64,000 nucleotides of DNA from Aquirhabdus parva (GTDB taxonomy: Bacteria; Pseudomonadota; Gammaproteobacteria; Pseudomonadales; Moraxellaceae). The stretch's first letter is position 1. Each line of letters starts with the position of its first letter. Below the pieces are notes generated by a model that was not told where the DNA came from, ran no database searches, and worked only from the letters and a program-made list of their open reading frames with translations. The stretch is taken from contig NZ_CP031222.1 of assembly GCF_003351745.1 (NCBI RefSeq), positions 3,082,207 through 3,146,206 on the forward strand, given 5' to 3'. A program made the translations under genes and the position numbers. This document shows positions 1 to 8,623 of this stretch, in pieces.

Positions 1-333
1 CAAGTGATGTTCGATTTCATCCGCCAGTGCTTTGGCATGCGCCAGCCAGCCGGTGTTGCTATAGTCGGTTTCTTCAAGCTTTTCGACCAACTCATCGAGT
101 TCATGATGCTCTGCGATAGCATGACGGGAGATGTTGATGCCTGAGTCTTGAACCAGTAAGGGAATGAGGAAGTGTCTTTCTTCGGCGGCGGCATGCGCGG
201 CTAATTCAATTTTTAGACTGGTGAATAGTTCATCACGCTCGGTACTGTCGCCTTGGGTTTTCAGTAATTTGGCATAAAGGTCACGTTGAATTTCGTGGCT
301 CTGACGCAGTGCTTCGTAAATGGTCAATGACAT
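1..333 (-). CDS. Hemerythrin (HHE) domain protein, 3' part cut by window edge
   Basis: This open frame of 111 codons begins MSLTIYEALRQSHEIQRDLY and runs off the left edge. It is all-helical with His/Glu positions typical of the HHE cation-binding domain: HEIQR near residue 13, AAHAAAEERHF near 47-57, and AEHHELDE near 73-80. Such domains carry a di-iron centre and are linked to oxygen, NO or iron handling. It is too complete to be a shadow frame and looks like a host gene just outside the prophage. The ATG at 333 is the only sensible start seen. The family call is firm; the precise role is unknown. Confidence 0.8.
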   Translation of the reverse strand, partial: MSLTIYEALRQSHEIQRDLYAKLLKTQGDSTERDELFTSLKIELAAHAAAEERHFLIPLLVQDSGINISRHAIAEHHELDELVEKLEETDYSNTGWLAHAKALADEIEHHL

Positions 334-601
334 AACGATTCGCCTTGATCTGAAAGGGATTGAATGGAATGTTTTTTAAACATCGATTCAGAGATACCAG
401 CCCAGCTAACCTAAGTCAATGAAAGGAATAAATCCTTACGCTTTGGAAAGTAAAGGGGGTGAAGGATGTACAGGATGTTACGGAAGTGAGAGATGACCAT
501 CACAAACCGTGATGGTCGATGTTAAAAAAACGACCTCATTTTTGAGGTCGTTAACTTTAGATATGATTCAAGGATTCAACAAAAAATATAAATTCTTAAT
601 A
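334..601. other. Intergenic stretch at the left prophage boundary
   Basis: No coding frame is seen. It holds a perfect 9-bp hairpin (495-503 with 509-517, GACCATCAC arms, loop AAACC) and then the intrinsic terminator of the tailspike gene. The left prophage end probably lies here, between the hemerythrin gene and the tailspike, but no matching repeat was found by eye near 49.3 kb, so the att site is not defined. Confidence 0.5.
526..552 (-). terminator. Intrinsic terminator after tailspike gene
   Basis: The arms AACGACCTCA (529-538) and TGAGGTCGTT (543-552) pair perfectly around a 4-nt loop. On the minus strand they are followed by a T-run. It ends the late operon after the tailspike. Confidence 0.85.
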
Positions 602-2047
602 TCAGGCTCCTAAAGTATGTGCTTGCCAATTAAAATACAAATCACCTGATGCAACTGTATTTGCAATTACTTTAAAGCTAGTTGCATTAAGAGTTGATGG
701 GTCAATCCAGATATTACCAAGACCTGCCGCAGTTGGATTGCCACTGATATCAATTGATAACTCTTCTATCTTTGGAGTCACATTCAAATTGTGATTAACA
801 ATCACGAAGCTACTACCTGCAGAAAGTTTGCCTGAACCCTTGTTAACGGTGTTGAAACCGGCACAGGTAATGACTTTTAGCCCAGACGGTAAAGAAGACG
901 GCAAGTTCATCCCACCAATTAAGTTCGGGGTCACATGCGATCCTAAAATCGAACATAATCCTGAGTAGCCAGAATCAATGGAAATGCCATAGTTTTGACG
1001 GTTTGTAAATTCTAATCCAGCATTTGCATAAAAACCGCCAGTGATATTTACGTTTCCGAAAGCATTACTAACTTGCAATCCGCCGACGGATGCTGTTTGA
1101 CTGACATTGTTGCATAACACTTGAGTGCCTGACAAAGTGACCGCATCACCCTTTTGCAATTTAATGCCATTGTTCCAGTTGTTCATAAATGAGCCGCCGT
1201 TGATTTTTACAACCGAAACTCGACCACCGGATACACCTTCATCGACATACAGGCCATGGTACTGAGTTGTGCCATTGCCACAAGACGATCCCCAACAGTC
1301 AGTCATCAAAACCTCAGCGGTGGTGCCTCCATTGGTGCCAATTGCCCACCCATGATTTGCGCAAGTATCACAAAGAACGTTCGTAAAAAAACCAGATACA
1401 TAAAAGCCTGTTGGCGGATACATCTCTAAACCGTGCTTTTGAGCCCCCATAATGTCAACTTTCGACATGTATATACCTGTTACCCGCAGCAATAAAACAC
1501 CATCATTAGTGGTATTTGCAATGCTTCCCGAATCAATCCATAAATCTTGAACATTCGTGCTTGGACCAACCAAGACCCCAATATACCCTCCATTAATTTC
1601 AAAATTATCAAGGAAATATAAGTATTGCTGTGCCCCGCCATCAAACACAATGCCGTTATAGACATTATCGATACGAATGTCGGATATTCTGACATCATGA
1701 CAGTTCGATACCGATATCGCAGCCCCACCAGTTTTGGCAACTTTTGATGTTATTGACAGACTACGAATAACATTATTATTACTGAGTGCCGAAACCGTAA
1801 TAATATCCTGGGTTGCATTACCCGATGTGAGAGTTGTAGCACCTTTCCCTGATCCAATCAGGTTAAGATTGCTTTTATTGACATTGATTGTACTATTCAA
1901 TAAATAGATGCCTGGCGGGAAGCTTAAATCTCCTGTATTTGCACCAATAGCAGTATTAATTGCAGTAGAAACATCAATTGATGCTGAGCCTGCTTGAACA
2001 TCAGCAATTTGAGCTGCTGACATGTAATCAAAAACGCTTGTAGCCAT
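602..2047 (-). CDS. Phage tailspike, right-handed beta-helix (pectate-lyase-like), copy 1
   Basis: 481 residues. After a short N-terminal head-binding segment, residues about 40-400 are Asn/Gly/Ser-rich with the short hydrophobic periodicity of a single-stranded parallel beta-helix, including a segment of the SNLNLIGSGKGATTL type common in pectate-lyase-like tailspikes. The last ~75 residues (NHNLNVTP ... WIDPSTLNATSFKV ... FNWQAHTLG) match the end of the second tailspike at 42485-43885. It probably binds and may hydrolyse surface polysaccharide. A good Shine-Dalgarno (GGAG, 7 nt) precedes the ATG. It is the last gene of the late operon, after endolysin, and is followed directly by a terminator. 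The fold is confident; the substrate cannot be read. Confidence 0.85.
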   Translation of the reverse strand: MATSVFDYMSAAQIADVQAGSASIDVSTAINTAIGANTGDLSFPPGIYLLNSTINVNKSNLNLIGSGKGATTLTSGNATQDIITVSALSNNNVIRSLSITSKVAKTGGAAISVSNCHDVRISDIRIDNVYNGIVFDGGAQQYLYFLDNFEINGGYIGVLVGPSTNVQDLWIDSGSIANTTNDGVLLLRVTGIYMSKVDIMGAQKHGLEMYPPTGFYVSGFFTNVLCDTCANHGWAIGTNGGTTAEVLMTDCWGSSCGNGTTQYHGLYVDEGVSGGRVSVVKINGGSFMNNWNNGIKLQKGDAVTLSGTQVLCNNVSQTASVGGLQVSNAFGNVNITGGFYANAGLEFTNRQNYGISIDSGYSGLCSILGSHVTPNLIGGMNLPSSLPSGLKVITCAGFNTVNKGSGKLSAGSSFVIVNHNLNVTPKIEELSIDISGNPTAAGLGNIWIDPSTLNATSFKVIANTVASGDLYFNWQAHTLGA

Positions 2048-2197
2048 GATATAACTCCAATGATTTTATATAGATAAATACAGTTATGAATCAACGCATA
2101 TCCGCTAAAATGGATAGTGACTGGAACAATTGCTATGCATTAAGAATGATCTCGACTCCTCCTCTTCAGTTATTGTCATGTTTCATACCTTGCTAAA

Positions 2198-2713
2198 TTA
2201 CTCAACAACCCTTAAACATAACCGCCTCTCCTCCTCCCTCCGCGTGACCAACCCTTGCACCACCTTGCCCCCCGCTTTGTTATACAGCGCTATCCGATTG
2301 CAGCCTTCCGTATAGTTGCGCTGGTTGAGCTGGGTCACGATGCTGCTTTTGCAAAATGCAGTAGTACCGATGTTGTAGGCGATATCTGTAAAGGCGTTGT
2401 ATTGGTTCTGGTTTAGGGGCACCTTGACGCACGACAGCACACCCCGACCTGCGATCAGGACGCGCTCTTGAATCAGGGCATCGCACTCGGCGCGGGTGTA
2501 GGTTTTACCTGCAATGACGCCAGCGCCGGTAATGCCTTCACATACCGTCAGCACCCCTGCGATATCACGATACGGTTTGTAGCGTGTGCCTTCGTGCCCT
2601 GCGATCAGAGCAATCAGAGACGCACCAGCCAGCACGAGGCTGGCACCGATGGTTTTGGGACTTTGGACGAGCGCTTTAAGCGGCGCTTTAGCAGGTGTTT
2701 TGACGGTACTCAT
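2198..2713 (-). CDS. SAR endolysin, GH24 (T4/P21-type) lysozyme
   Basis: 171 residues from the ATG at 2713, which overlaps the holin stop in an ATGA arrangement; that coupling decides the start over one ten codons upstream. An N-terminal weakly hydrophobic segment rich in Gly/Ala/Ser (IGASLVLAGASLIALIAG) is typical of a signal-arrest-release anchor, so the enzyme is probably exported by Sec and held inactive until the membrane depolarises. The catalytic triad follows: Glu in HEGTRYKPYRD, Asp nine residues on, and Thr fifteen residues on, the exact T4 lysozyme E11/D20/T26 spacing. It degrades peptidoglycan at lysis. No spanin genes were recognised nearby. Confidence 0.93.
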   Translation of the reverse strand: MSTVKTPAKAPLKALVQSPKTIGASLVLAGASLIALIAGHEGTRYKPYRDIAGVLTVCEGITGAGVIAGKTYTRAECDALIQERVLIAGRGVLSCVKVPLNQNQYNAFTDIAYNIGTTAFCKSSIVTQLNQRNYTEGCNRIALYNKAGGKVVQGLVTRREEERRLCLRVVE

Positions 2714-2985
2714 TGATTGACTCCGCTCTTTTTCCTCACCCACGCTTCGATCACGCTTGCCCCTGCAATCCCCAAGGCACTGCCGATACCGACCAAAGCC
2801 AGTGGTGAGATGTCGGGGATTTGCATGACGATTGCACCCGCAACCAGCGATGAGCCGGAGCCGAGTAAGGTGCGACCGATGAGCAGACGCAGCGTGAGAA
2901 TTTCATTGCTGGCGAGCACTTTGCCAAGGCCAATCAAGGCGCCAATCACGATGAGCATGAGGCCGTTTTTTTCGTAGTCTTGCAT
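2710..2985 (-). CDS. Phage holin
   Basis: 91 residues with three predicted membrane segments: LMLIVIGALIGLGKVLA, LLIGRTLLGSGSSLVAGAIV and ALVGIGSALGIAGASVIEA. A charged C-terminus (WVRKKSGVNQ) follows. Size, topology and overlap with the endolysin identify it as the holin, or pinholin given the SAR endolysin partner, that times lysis. It resembles P2/HP1-type holins in having repeated GxG helices; the exact class was not determined. Confidence 0.85.
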   Translation of the reverse strand: MQDYEKNGLMLIVIGALIGLGKVLASNEILTLRLLIGRTLLGSGSSLVAGAIVMQIPDISPLALVGIGSALGIAGASVIEAWVRKKSGVNQ

Positions 2986-3023
2986 GGGGTTCTCCTTTGA
3001 GTATCGGGATAAAAATCAGGCAT

Positions 3024-3049
3024 AAAAAAAGCCCTCTGGCGAGAGCTTT
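3024..3049 (-). terminator. Intrinsic terminator upstream of the lysis genes
   Basis: AAAGCCCTC / GAGAGCTTT stem with one mismatch and a TGGC loop, with an A-run that becomes a U-run on the minus-strand transcript. It separates the fibre genes from holin-endolysin. Confidence 0.75.
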
Positions 3050-3073
3050 GGGATGTGTTTTGGGATATGTGAT

Positions 3074-3418
3074 TTAAGATCCCTCAGCCACATCCGCACT
3101 CGTCACTACAGGCACACTCAATCGATTCACTTGCTCCTGTAGCAAGGTCGCTAATGCCTGCGCGGCATCCAGTTGGTTTTGCAGGTTGGTGAGTGTGGAT
3201 TTCAGTTGGGTGTTCTCCCCCAAGGCGGCAACTGTTGCAGCACCCAAGGCTTGGCTTAAGTCCACGCTGGATAAGGCGACGGGATCGAGGATGTTTTCCG
3301 CAATCACGGTGCCATCTTTGGTCAGTACGTAGATCTGCTGGTGATGGGCGGTGATGGTGCCGTCGGCGTGATGCCGGATCAGGGTTTCGTAAGGTCGGGT
3401 TTGCTCTAAAATCGCCAT
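3074..3418 (-). CDS. Small tail-associated protein with C-terminal coiled coil
   Basis: 114 residues, family not recognised. The first half is beta-rich (YETLIRHHADGTITAHHQQI, then IYVLTKDGTVIAENI). Residues ~65-100 form a helix with heptad pattern (NTQLKSTLTNLQNQLDAAQA). It lies 10 bp downstream of the Ser-rich fibre gene in the same operon. A fibre chaperone or a small trimeric fibre component is plausible by position only. Confidence 0.6.
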   Translation of the reverse strand: MAILEQTRPYETLIRHHADGTITAHHQQIYVLTKDGTVIAENILDPVALSSVDLSQALGAATVAALGENTQLKSTLTNLQNQLDAAQALATLLQEQVNRLSVPVVTSADVAEGS

Positions 3419-3428
3419 AAAAGACTCC

Positions 3429-5195
3429 TTAAGCCACGGTGGTGGTTGTATTTAAGATTTGCCAGTTGGTGCCATTGGAGCGGCACGTTTTAGCACCGCC
3501 AGTCGCATCGGTGACGTCGATCAGATAGCCGTTGAAAGCAGCTGCACTGGGTAAGGTAGACAGGGTGTATTTGCCCAGACTGGTCGGAGACAAAAAGGAT
3601 GCACTTCCACTGACCCGCAATTTATCGCCACCACTTGCGCTAGAAGTCCCCATCAAGACTTGCCCCATGGTGGGCAGGAGTTGTAAGGCGGTGACATTGA
3701 TCCCCGTACCTCGGACTGCGCGCATGATTTCCGTGGTTCCGTTGGCCCAATTGTCTGAGGCTGTTCGCATAATGAATGACCCAGAGGGTGCCAATAGAAA
3801 GTCAACGTTCTTTTCATCCACCGCCGCGCCTTTCTTAACGAAGGTCAACTGCGCTTGTCCAGTCGTCGCATTGGAGATCAAGGCACCACCATTGGTAGTA
3901 CCGTCAATATCGGTGCTACCAACAGAGGTCAATCCTTGCGAGAAGTAACCGCGTCCGACGACGCCGAATTTATCGGCTGAGGGAACCGTATTCGCCCCAA
4001 CTACGACTTGACCACTGATCGGTAGAAGTTGCAGCATCGACCAGCTAATGCCCGATGATCGTTCCGCACGTAAGATACTATGTGCTGAACTACCAGCGTC
4101 GTTCAGACTGCGGATGTCGAAGGCCGCAGTTCCCAAATGGCGAATCTGAATCTTACCTTCATCAACGTTTGCACCTATACGCCGCATTAAGAAATTGGTT
4201 TCTACAGCGGTGCCGGATTTAATAGTCAGAGCCCCTGTTGTTCCTGAATCTATAGTGACGCCTCCCGTGGTGGTGATTGCGCCGCCTGTGATGTTTACAG
4301 TGCTGGCATTTTGCGTTGCCATGCTGCCGAGGGCAGCCAGTCCACTCGATACTGCGGACACAGAACTGGTGGTGATACTAAGACCTGATGAGATACTAGA
4401 TACAGCACTGTTGGTGTTATTGATCGCAAGACCAAATGAGTCATAAGCCATGCTGAGTGAACTGCTGATGGCGGAGACAGAACTGGTCGTGACACTCAAA
4501 CCACTGCTGATCGCAACGCCTGCTGCATTGGTATTGCTCAACGAGACCGTCACTTGGGCAATGGTACTGCTCAGACCACTACTGACTGCTGAAATGGCAC
4601 TCGTGCTATTGCTGAGGCCAGTGGAGACGCTACTGAGTCCACTCGATACCGACGAGACACCGCTGATGGTCATACTGAGGCCACTACTCAAGGCAGACAC
4701 CGCACTGTTGACGCTACTCAAGCCACTGGATACGCTGCTGAGCCCACTACTGACCGCCGAGACGGAAGAACGTGCGGTGCTGAGACCACTGGATACGGCG
4801 GAGACTGCTGATGTGGTATTGCTGAGGCTGGTTGAGATATTGCTTAAGCCTGCCGAGAGAGTAGATACGGCTGTGTTGGTGGTGGTCAGTCCACTGGAGA
4901 TGGCAGAGACTGAACTGCGAATGGTACTGAACCCACTGCTCAGGGCAGACAGGATACTTGTGGTGTTGCTCACGGTGGATGCCACTATAGAGAGGCCACT
5001 GCTGATGGTTGAAACGCTACTGCTGGCGATACTGAGTCCGCTTGAAATGGCAGACATGCGACTCAGCACCAGCGTGTCAACAAGGCTTGAGGGATCGAGA
5101 ACCACCACGGCACCGGCAACCAGATCAATCACGGTGCCGCTTTGGGTCTGTAAGGCAATGACGGTTTCACTTATCTGCAATTCGATGTTGGACAT
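3429..5195 (-). CDS. Long phage tail fibre with Ser-rich heptad repeats
   Basis: 588 residues. Residues ~45-270 are an almost unbroken array of degenerate 7-residue units of the type SAVSSGL / STxSxVS, about 30 copies, alternating between two sub-patterns. This periodicity fits a long trimeric stalk. Residues ~285-550 form a beta-rich distal part with two internally similar blocks (each contains a TIDSGTTG- or TDIDGTTNG-like start, an AAxD segment, a LR/MRA(V/E)RxxxI segment and LQLLPxxGQV). The C-terminus (ATGGAKTCRSNGTNWQI) is common at phage fibre ends. It overlaps the upstream small gene by 25 bp. The role as adsorption fibre or stalk is inferred. Confidence 0.75.
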   Translation of the reverse strand: MSNIELQISETVIALQTQSGTVIDLVAGAVVVLDPSSLVDTLVLSRMSAISSGLSIASSSVSTISSGLSIVASTVSNTTSILSALSSGFSTIRSSVSAISSGLTTTNTAVSTLSAGLSNISTSLSNTTSAVSAVSSGLSTARSSVSAVSSGLSSVSSGLSSVNSAVSALSSGLSMTISGVSSVSSGLSSVSTGLSNSTSAISAVSSGLSSTIAQVTVSLSNTNAAGVAISSGLSVTTSSVSAISSSLSMAYDSFGLAINNTNSAVSSISSGLSITTSSVSAVSSGLAALGSMATQNASTVNITGGAITTTGGVTIDSGTTGALTIKSGTAVETNFLMRRIGANVDEGKIQIRHLGTAAFDIRSLNDAGSSAHSILRAERSSGISWSMLQLLPISGQVVVGANTVPSADKFGVVGRGYFSQGLTSVGSTDIDGTTNGGALISNATTGQAQLTFVKKGAAVDEKNVDFLLAPSGSFIMRTASDNWANGTTEIMRAVRGTGINVTALQLLPTMGQVLMGTSSASGGDKLRVSGSASFLSPTSLGKYTLSTLPSAAAFNGYLIDVTDATGGAKTCRSNGTNWQILNTTTTVA

Positions 5196-5500
5196 AGCGC
5201 CTCCAAAACGCGAAAGGTTGCACGGGCGGGCGGGTTCACCACCCCGCTTATCTGGATGCTCAAGGTCAGCACAGCTTGCTCATGCCAGTGCTGGGTGTCG
5301 GTGCTGCTGATGGTGAACTGACCGACGTTGTTGACTTGGTCGGGATTGACGGTGAGGGTGAGCGGTGTGGTGCCATGCCGACTACAGACGCTGGCAGTTA
5401 AGTGCACATCGCTGGTAATCGGTGCGGCATTGCCTTGCGGTTTATAGGTGCCGGTATAGATAAAGGGATCACCACGGTAGATCGGGGGAAGCATACTCAT
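5171..5500 (-). CDS. Small phage tail/fibre-associated protein
   Basis: 109 residues from the ATG at 5500, favoured by an upstream GAG seven nt away; a GTG at 5512 is also possible. It begins MSMLPPIYRGDPFIYTGTYK and is beta-rich (HLTASVCSRHGTTPLTLTV, then QFTISSTDTQHW), resembling the small immunoglobulin-like or BppU-like N-terminal domains encoded beside fibre genes. The 3' end overlaps the fibre gene, suggesting translational coupling. No catalytic motif is visible; function unknown. Confidence 0.55.
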   Translation of the reverse strand: MSMLPPIYRGDPFIYTGTYKPQGNAAPITSDVHLTASVCSRHGTTPLTLTVNPDQVNNVGQFTISSTDTQHWHEQAVLTLSIQISGVVNPPARATFRVLEALCPTSNCR

Positions 5501-5513
5501 GGACGTACTCACA

Positions 5514-5541
5514 TAAAAAAAAGCCCCGAAAATCGGGGCTT
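5514..5541 (-). terminator. Intrinsic terminator
   Basis: AAGCCCCGA / TCGGGGCTT hairpin (5521-5541) with an A8 run that becomes a U-tract on the minus-strand transcript. It ends the toxin-immunity transcript before the fibre operon. Confidence 0.9.
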
Positions 5542-5615
5542 GGTTTTGGGTTTAATTGGATGATGGAAACGACTCGTGTTTAGCGTGCACGAGCCTTTTA
5601 ATAATATGTGGTGAA

Positions 5616-6311
5616 TTAAAAGATTTGCGAAAGAAGGAATATAGCAAGCTTAATCATTAACCATGCCAGTGAAATCATGCATGCAAAAGCGCTTAAAAGC
5701 ATGATAGCCATAACAAGATACATCATGACATGGATGGCTTTTTCTCCAAAACGTCCACTCGCTTCAATCCTCTGTACGATTCGGGCCAAGAAATTTTCTT
5801 TATTCTGAGATGCGTACCACTCGTAGATTGCTTCTCTTTTCAGAGGGTCAGTTTCAGTACAGGAACGAATTTCCCAATCGATCGCTGCTGCAACCTCTTC
5901 TTTATTGCGCGACTTAAACAGATCGGCGATCTTTTGAAAAAATTCGTGATCCTCTTCCGAGTATTGGTAGGCGATTTTGACGACTGTACGCTTAGATTCT
6001 TTAAGGGTAAAGAGCGCCTTTCTGAATAAGCGATCATCATTAATCACAGTGGAGTGGTAAGGGTCAAGCGGATATGATTTAGCTTGAAAATATAGGAAAA
6101 GTTGATTCTGGTAGCCGTAATACGCAATCAGCTCATCTTGCTCATCGACCTCCGTGATAATGCCATTACCATTGATCGGGTAAGGTCTCTCCTCAACCAT
6201 GGTATAAAGACCCGTTTGAGGAGATATCCTCACCCAAGTATGTTGAGACCTGAACGTTAGATATTCTTCAATTTGCTGCCAAACACCTATCGTCACAAAC
6301 TTATCGTTCAT
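5616..6311 (-). CDS. Family-A membrane protein, immunity-like, copy 3 of 3
   Basis: 231 residues from the ATG at 6311 (GAGG just upstream), giving MNDKFVTIGVWQQ. A beta-rich cytosolic N-terminal domain contains the shared motifs PxTGLYTMVEE, DELIAYYGYQNQLFLYF, SYPLDPYHS, FTLKESKRTVVKIAYQ and FKSRNKEEVA. Two C-terminal membrane helices follow (~180-231). Paralogues lie at 11611-12264 and 15751-16425. Here it follows the toxin at 6716 and its small partner 6381, and in the 16 kb cassette it directly follows the toxin, so an immunity role is likely but inferred. The family is not recognised. Confidence 0.65.
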   Translation of the reverse strand: MNDKFVTIGVWQQIEEYLTFRSQHTWVRISPQTGLYTMVEERPYPINGNGIITEVDEQDELIAYYGYQNQLFLYFQAKSYPLDPYHSTVINDDRLFRKALFTLKESKRTVVKIAYQYSEEDHEFFQKIADLFKSRNKEEVAAAIDWEIRSCTETDPLKREAIYEWYASQNKENFLARIVQRIEASGRFGEKAIHVMMYLVMAIMLLSAFACMISLAWLMIKLAIFLLSQIF

Positions 6312-6380
6312 CGTCCTCGGTTTCCTGAGCATTGACAAATCCGCCTAGACCTAAGGATAGTGGAGTCAGCGATTCACTTG

Positions 6381-6686
6381 TTAACCTTTCTTATAAACTC
6401 GATATCCACAATGTCGACACTCAATATAGCTCTTATTGAAATTATTTATTTTGAGCTTACGCCATCCACAACGAGTGCAACTGACATCATAAACTCTATA
6501 TAAAAAAATTATGATGATAGCGAAGGAAAAGAAAAACAGTCCTAGATCGAGCCAATCAGGAAGATCGCCTAGATAAAAACGGTACGTTTCAGTAATGACG
6601 ATGTTGGAGGCAAATACAAAGAGCACCGATAACGAATATGCACTCCAGCGACGTTCAACTTCATCAATAATATTATTCGTCTTCAA
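6381..6686 (-). CDS. Candidate immunity protein: two membrane helices plus zinc ribbon
   Basis: 101 residues from a TTG start with GGGAG nine nt upstream. Two membrane segments (YSLSVLFVFASNIVITETY and LGLFFFSFAIIIIFLYRVY) are followed by a four-Cys ribbon (CTRCGWRK ... IECRHCGYR). It begins 29 bp after the stop of the toxin at 6716-7477, the usual place of an immunity gene; a membrane location would fit protection against a membrane-acting toxin. No database family is recognised; the assignment rests on context. Confidence 0.55.
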   Translation of the reverse strand: MKTNNIIDEVERRWSAYSLSVLFVFASNIVITETYRFYLGDLPDWLDLGLFFFSFAIIIIFLYRVYDVSCTRCGWRKLKINNFNKSYIECRHCGYRVYKKG

Positions 6687-6715
6687 TGCTCTCGCTCCCG
6701 TATTATGATCGTCAG

Positions 6716-7477
6716 CTATCTTCTTTTACTTTTACTATTGAAGTATTCAATAATATCAGAAGTCTTCAGCGTTTTTGGAAAATCTCGAACTCGATCACCT
6801 ATTGAGTGTAATTGATTTGAAACGTCCTCTAAGGTTGGTGTTACGAAGGTCACTGTTCCAGACTGCCCAGTGAACCCTCCCGCTCCAAACCCTTGACCAA
6901 TACCTTTTTTATGAGGAAAGGCAATTGAACCAGAGTTAATATTTCCATTCTCATCTTGAGTCGCGGAGATGCTTGCTGAAGGTCCATACCCTGCGTCAAA
7001 TTCGGCATATTTTGACCGAGCGACTCCTGAAGTCGGTGCGTCGCCTAGAGTCACACCCGCACTGGTTCCAAGTCCTGCATATAACCCATACCCTTTTCCA
7101 GAATTTGCTTGGGTTTGGGCATATAAAGATGATCTTGGTCCGTCAAGATTCAACCCAAGCACATAGTTACTACCTAAACCAAGACCCGGAATAACAAGCG
7201 CTCCACCACCAGAAACCGTTAACTGCTTGGCGGTCGATAGTGGTTTGGAAGCTTTAGGTATTGGATTGGATGCATTAGGCGTCGCACTCAAATACATCCG
7301 TTTTCTGAGTGGTTGAGCATATGTGGTATCTGGGCGCGCTTCATCCTCATAAGTTTGTCCTCTCGGATACACAGCCCCACCGAGATAGGGCTGCTGATCA
7401 TCTGGTAATACGTTCAAACGATCACCAGTGAGTTCAAAAGGTTGTGTGAATCTCGTTGGACGAGTATTTGATCCCAT
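6716..7477 (-). CDS. Polymorphic-toxin-like protein with MGSNT N-terminal module, cassette 4
   Basis: 253 residues. Residues 1-70 (MGSNTRPTRF ... FELTGDRLNVLP ... YEDEARPDTTYAQPLRKRMY) are nearly identical to those of 18043-18735 and related to 16522-17364 and 19184-19921. The variable C-terminal part is Gly/Ser/Thr-rich and beta-like (GLGLGSNYVLGLNLDGP ... GYGLYAGLGTSAGVTLG ... GAGGFTGQSGTVTFVTP), resembling C-terminal domains of some Rhs-type toxins, and ends LKTSDIIEYFNSKSKRR. That end also occurs as an orphan fragment at 15674-15730. GAGG precedes the ATG. The N-terminus is inferred to be a virion/ejection targeting module and the C-terminus the effector; the activity is unknown. Confidence 0.6.
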   Translation of the reverse strand: MGSNTRPTRFTQPFELTGDRLNVLPDDQQPYLGGAVYPRGQTYEDEARPDTTYAQPLRKRMYLSATPNASNPIPKASKPLSTAKQLTVSGGGALVIPGLGLGSNYVLGLNLDGPRSSLYAQTQANSGKGYGLYAGLGTSAGVTLGDAPTSGVARSKYAEFDAGYGPSASISATQDENGNINSGSIAFPHKKGIGQGFGAGGFTGQSGTVTFVTPTLEDVSNQLHSIGDRVRDFPKTLKTSDIIEYFNSKSKRR

Positions 7478-7512
7478 GATTTAAACCTCATATAAGAATG
7501 GACTGATTAAAT

Positions 7513-7534
7513 AAAAAAGCCCCGAAATCGGGGC
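7513..7534 (-). terminator. Intrinsic terminator after fibre gene
   Basis: GCCCCG / CGGGGC stem with an A-run on the left (U-run in the minus transcript). It insulates the toxin cassette from the upstream fibre gene. Confidence 0.85.
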
Positions 7535-7566
7535 ATGGTTTGGATCAACAACATCATTGAAGACAC

Positions 7567-8499
7567 TTAAGACAGGCGCTTCCAGACGTTGACCACGTAT
7601 GACGGCTGGACGTTGTTGTGCGGGGTGCCGAGGCCCGATGAGCCGGTATTGCCTGCCCCAGGTGTTGGGTCGGCTGAGGAGTTGGACCATGCCCGGCTGT
7701 TTGGCGCTCCAACGCCACCGTTGGTGTGACTATGCGGTCCGTTTTCATCGGTGGTGAGTGCATGGGCGTATTCACCGTAGGTGCTGCCCACGGACTTGGT
7801 CCATGCAGGGTCAAGCGGATTGGTGGAGAGACTGACCAAGGTCATGCCTTGGGCAACACGGCTCCATGACCCATAGCCCAAGTCACTGGCAGGGTTGGCA
7901 TTGCTTTCGGTGAAGTACAAGCCACCGACTTTAATCTGGAGTCCTGCAATCTTGTTGTTCATATCAACACGCAGCGCATCCACGGCGGCTAGCATGGCAC
8001 TGTTCTGAGTGCTGATGGCATTGGTCAAGGCGGTGGTCTGGTTGGTGCCCAAGGTTGTGAGCGCAGTGTTGTTGCTGGTTTTGTATGCGTCGAAGGTGTC
8101 TTTCTGGTTGTTGTATTGGTCTTGCAGGTCATCGACTTCGGACTCCAGATCACTAACCCGACTTTCGATGGTGGTTGAGCCGCCACTTAAACCGTCGATG
8201 ATACTCTTGGCGACGCTATAGGCATCGGCAATGCCATCCCCTTCGGCAATCAAAACGCCGTTGGCATCTAGTATGCGGATGTAGTACGCACCGCTGATGT
8301 AGATGGCGGCTGAGCCGGCATCATCCAGCAAGACGGGCCATGTATTTTTAAAGAGTCGGTCTGGGTCGCTATAAGTGTCGAGCGCGACAGTGCTGCTGCC
8401 TGCTTGATAGGCTTCGACACGACCACCGATCAGAGGGCGACCGAGTTTGTCAAAGGCTTGAAAACGGGGGGCGACGAGAATTCCTGCGGTTGCAGCCAT
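7567..8499 (-). CDS. Phage tail fibre with collar-type C-terminus
   Basis: 310 residues. The N-terminal ~90 residues (APRFQAFDKLGRPLIGGRVE ... TYSDPDRLFKNTWPVLLDDAG ... YYIRILDANGVLIAEGDGI) are the common virion-attachment domain of phage fibres. Residues ~105-190 are coiled coil (IESRVSDLESEVDDLQDQYN). The end (TTDENGPHSHTNGG ... GTPHNNVQPSYVVNVWKRLS) matches tail-collar/baseplate fibre tips. It is a structural adsorption protein and sits between family-B gene 8624 and toxin cassette 4, so the toxin island is interleaved with true virion genes. It has its own flanking terminators. Confidence 0.88.
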   Translation of the reverse strand: MAATAGILVAPRFQAFDKLGRPLIGGRVEAYQAGSSTVALDTYSDPDRLFKNTWPVLLDDAGSAAIYISGAYYIRILDANGVLIAEGDGIADAYSVAKSIIDGLSGGSTTIESRVSDLESEVDDLQDQYNNQKDTFDAYKTSNNTALTTLGTNQTTALTNAISTQNSAMLAAVDALRVDMNNKIAGLQIKVGGLYFTESNANPASDLGYGSWSRVAQGMTLVSLSTNPLDPAWTKSVGSTYGEYAHALTTDENGPHSHTNGGVGAPNSRAWSNSSADPTPGAGNTGSSGLGTPHNNVQPSYVVNVWKRLS

Positions 8500-8525
8500 A
8501 GTGTGAGTCCTGTTGGGTTTGAGGC

Positions 8526-8551
8526 AATAAAAAAGCCCCTAAAAGGGGCTT
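8526..8551 (-). terminator. Intrinsic terminator
   Basis: AAGCCCCT / AGGGGCTT with a 3-nt loop and an adjacent A-run (U-run on the minus transcript). It ends the transcript of the family-B gene at 8624. Confidence 0.88.
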
Positions 8552-8623
8552 GGTTTGGTTGATATATGAGAGTGTCTGAAGCTTGATTGGAGAACGATTT
8601 TCGGAGGAATAAATTAAAATCAG

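Noticed and set aside
3429-5195. CRISPR-like array from the fibre repeats
   Set aside because: The repeats are degenerate coding heptads without spacers.
4450-5310. Plus-strand frame of 286 codons opposite the Ser-rich fibre gene
   Set aside because: It is the antisense of a low-complexity repeat and is Leu/Val-rich only for that reason; no ribosome site.
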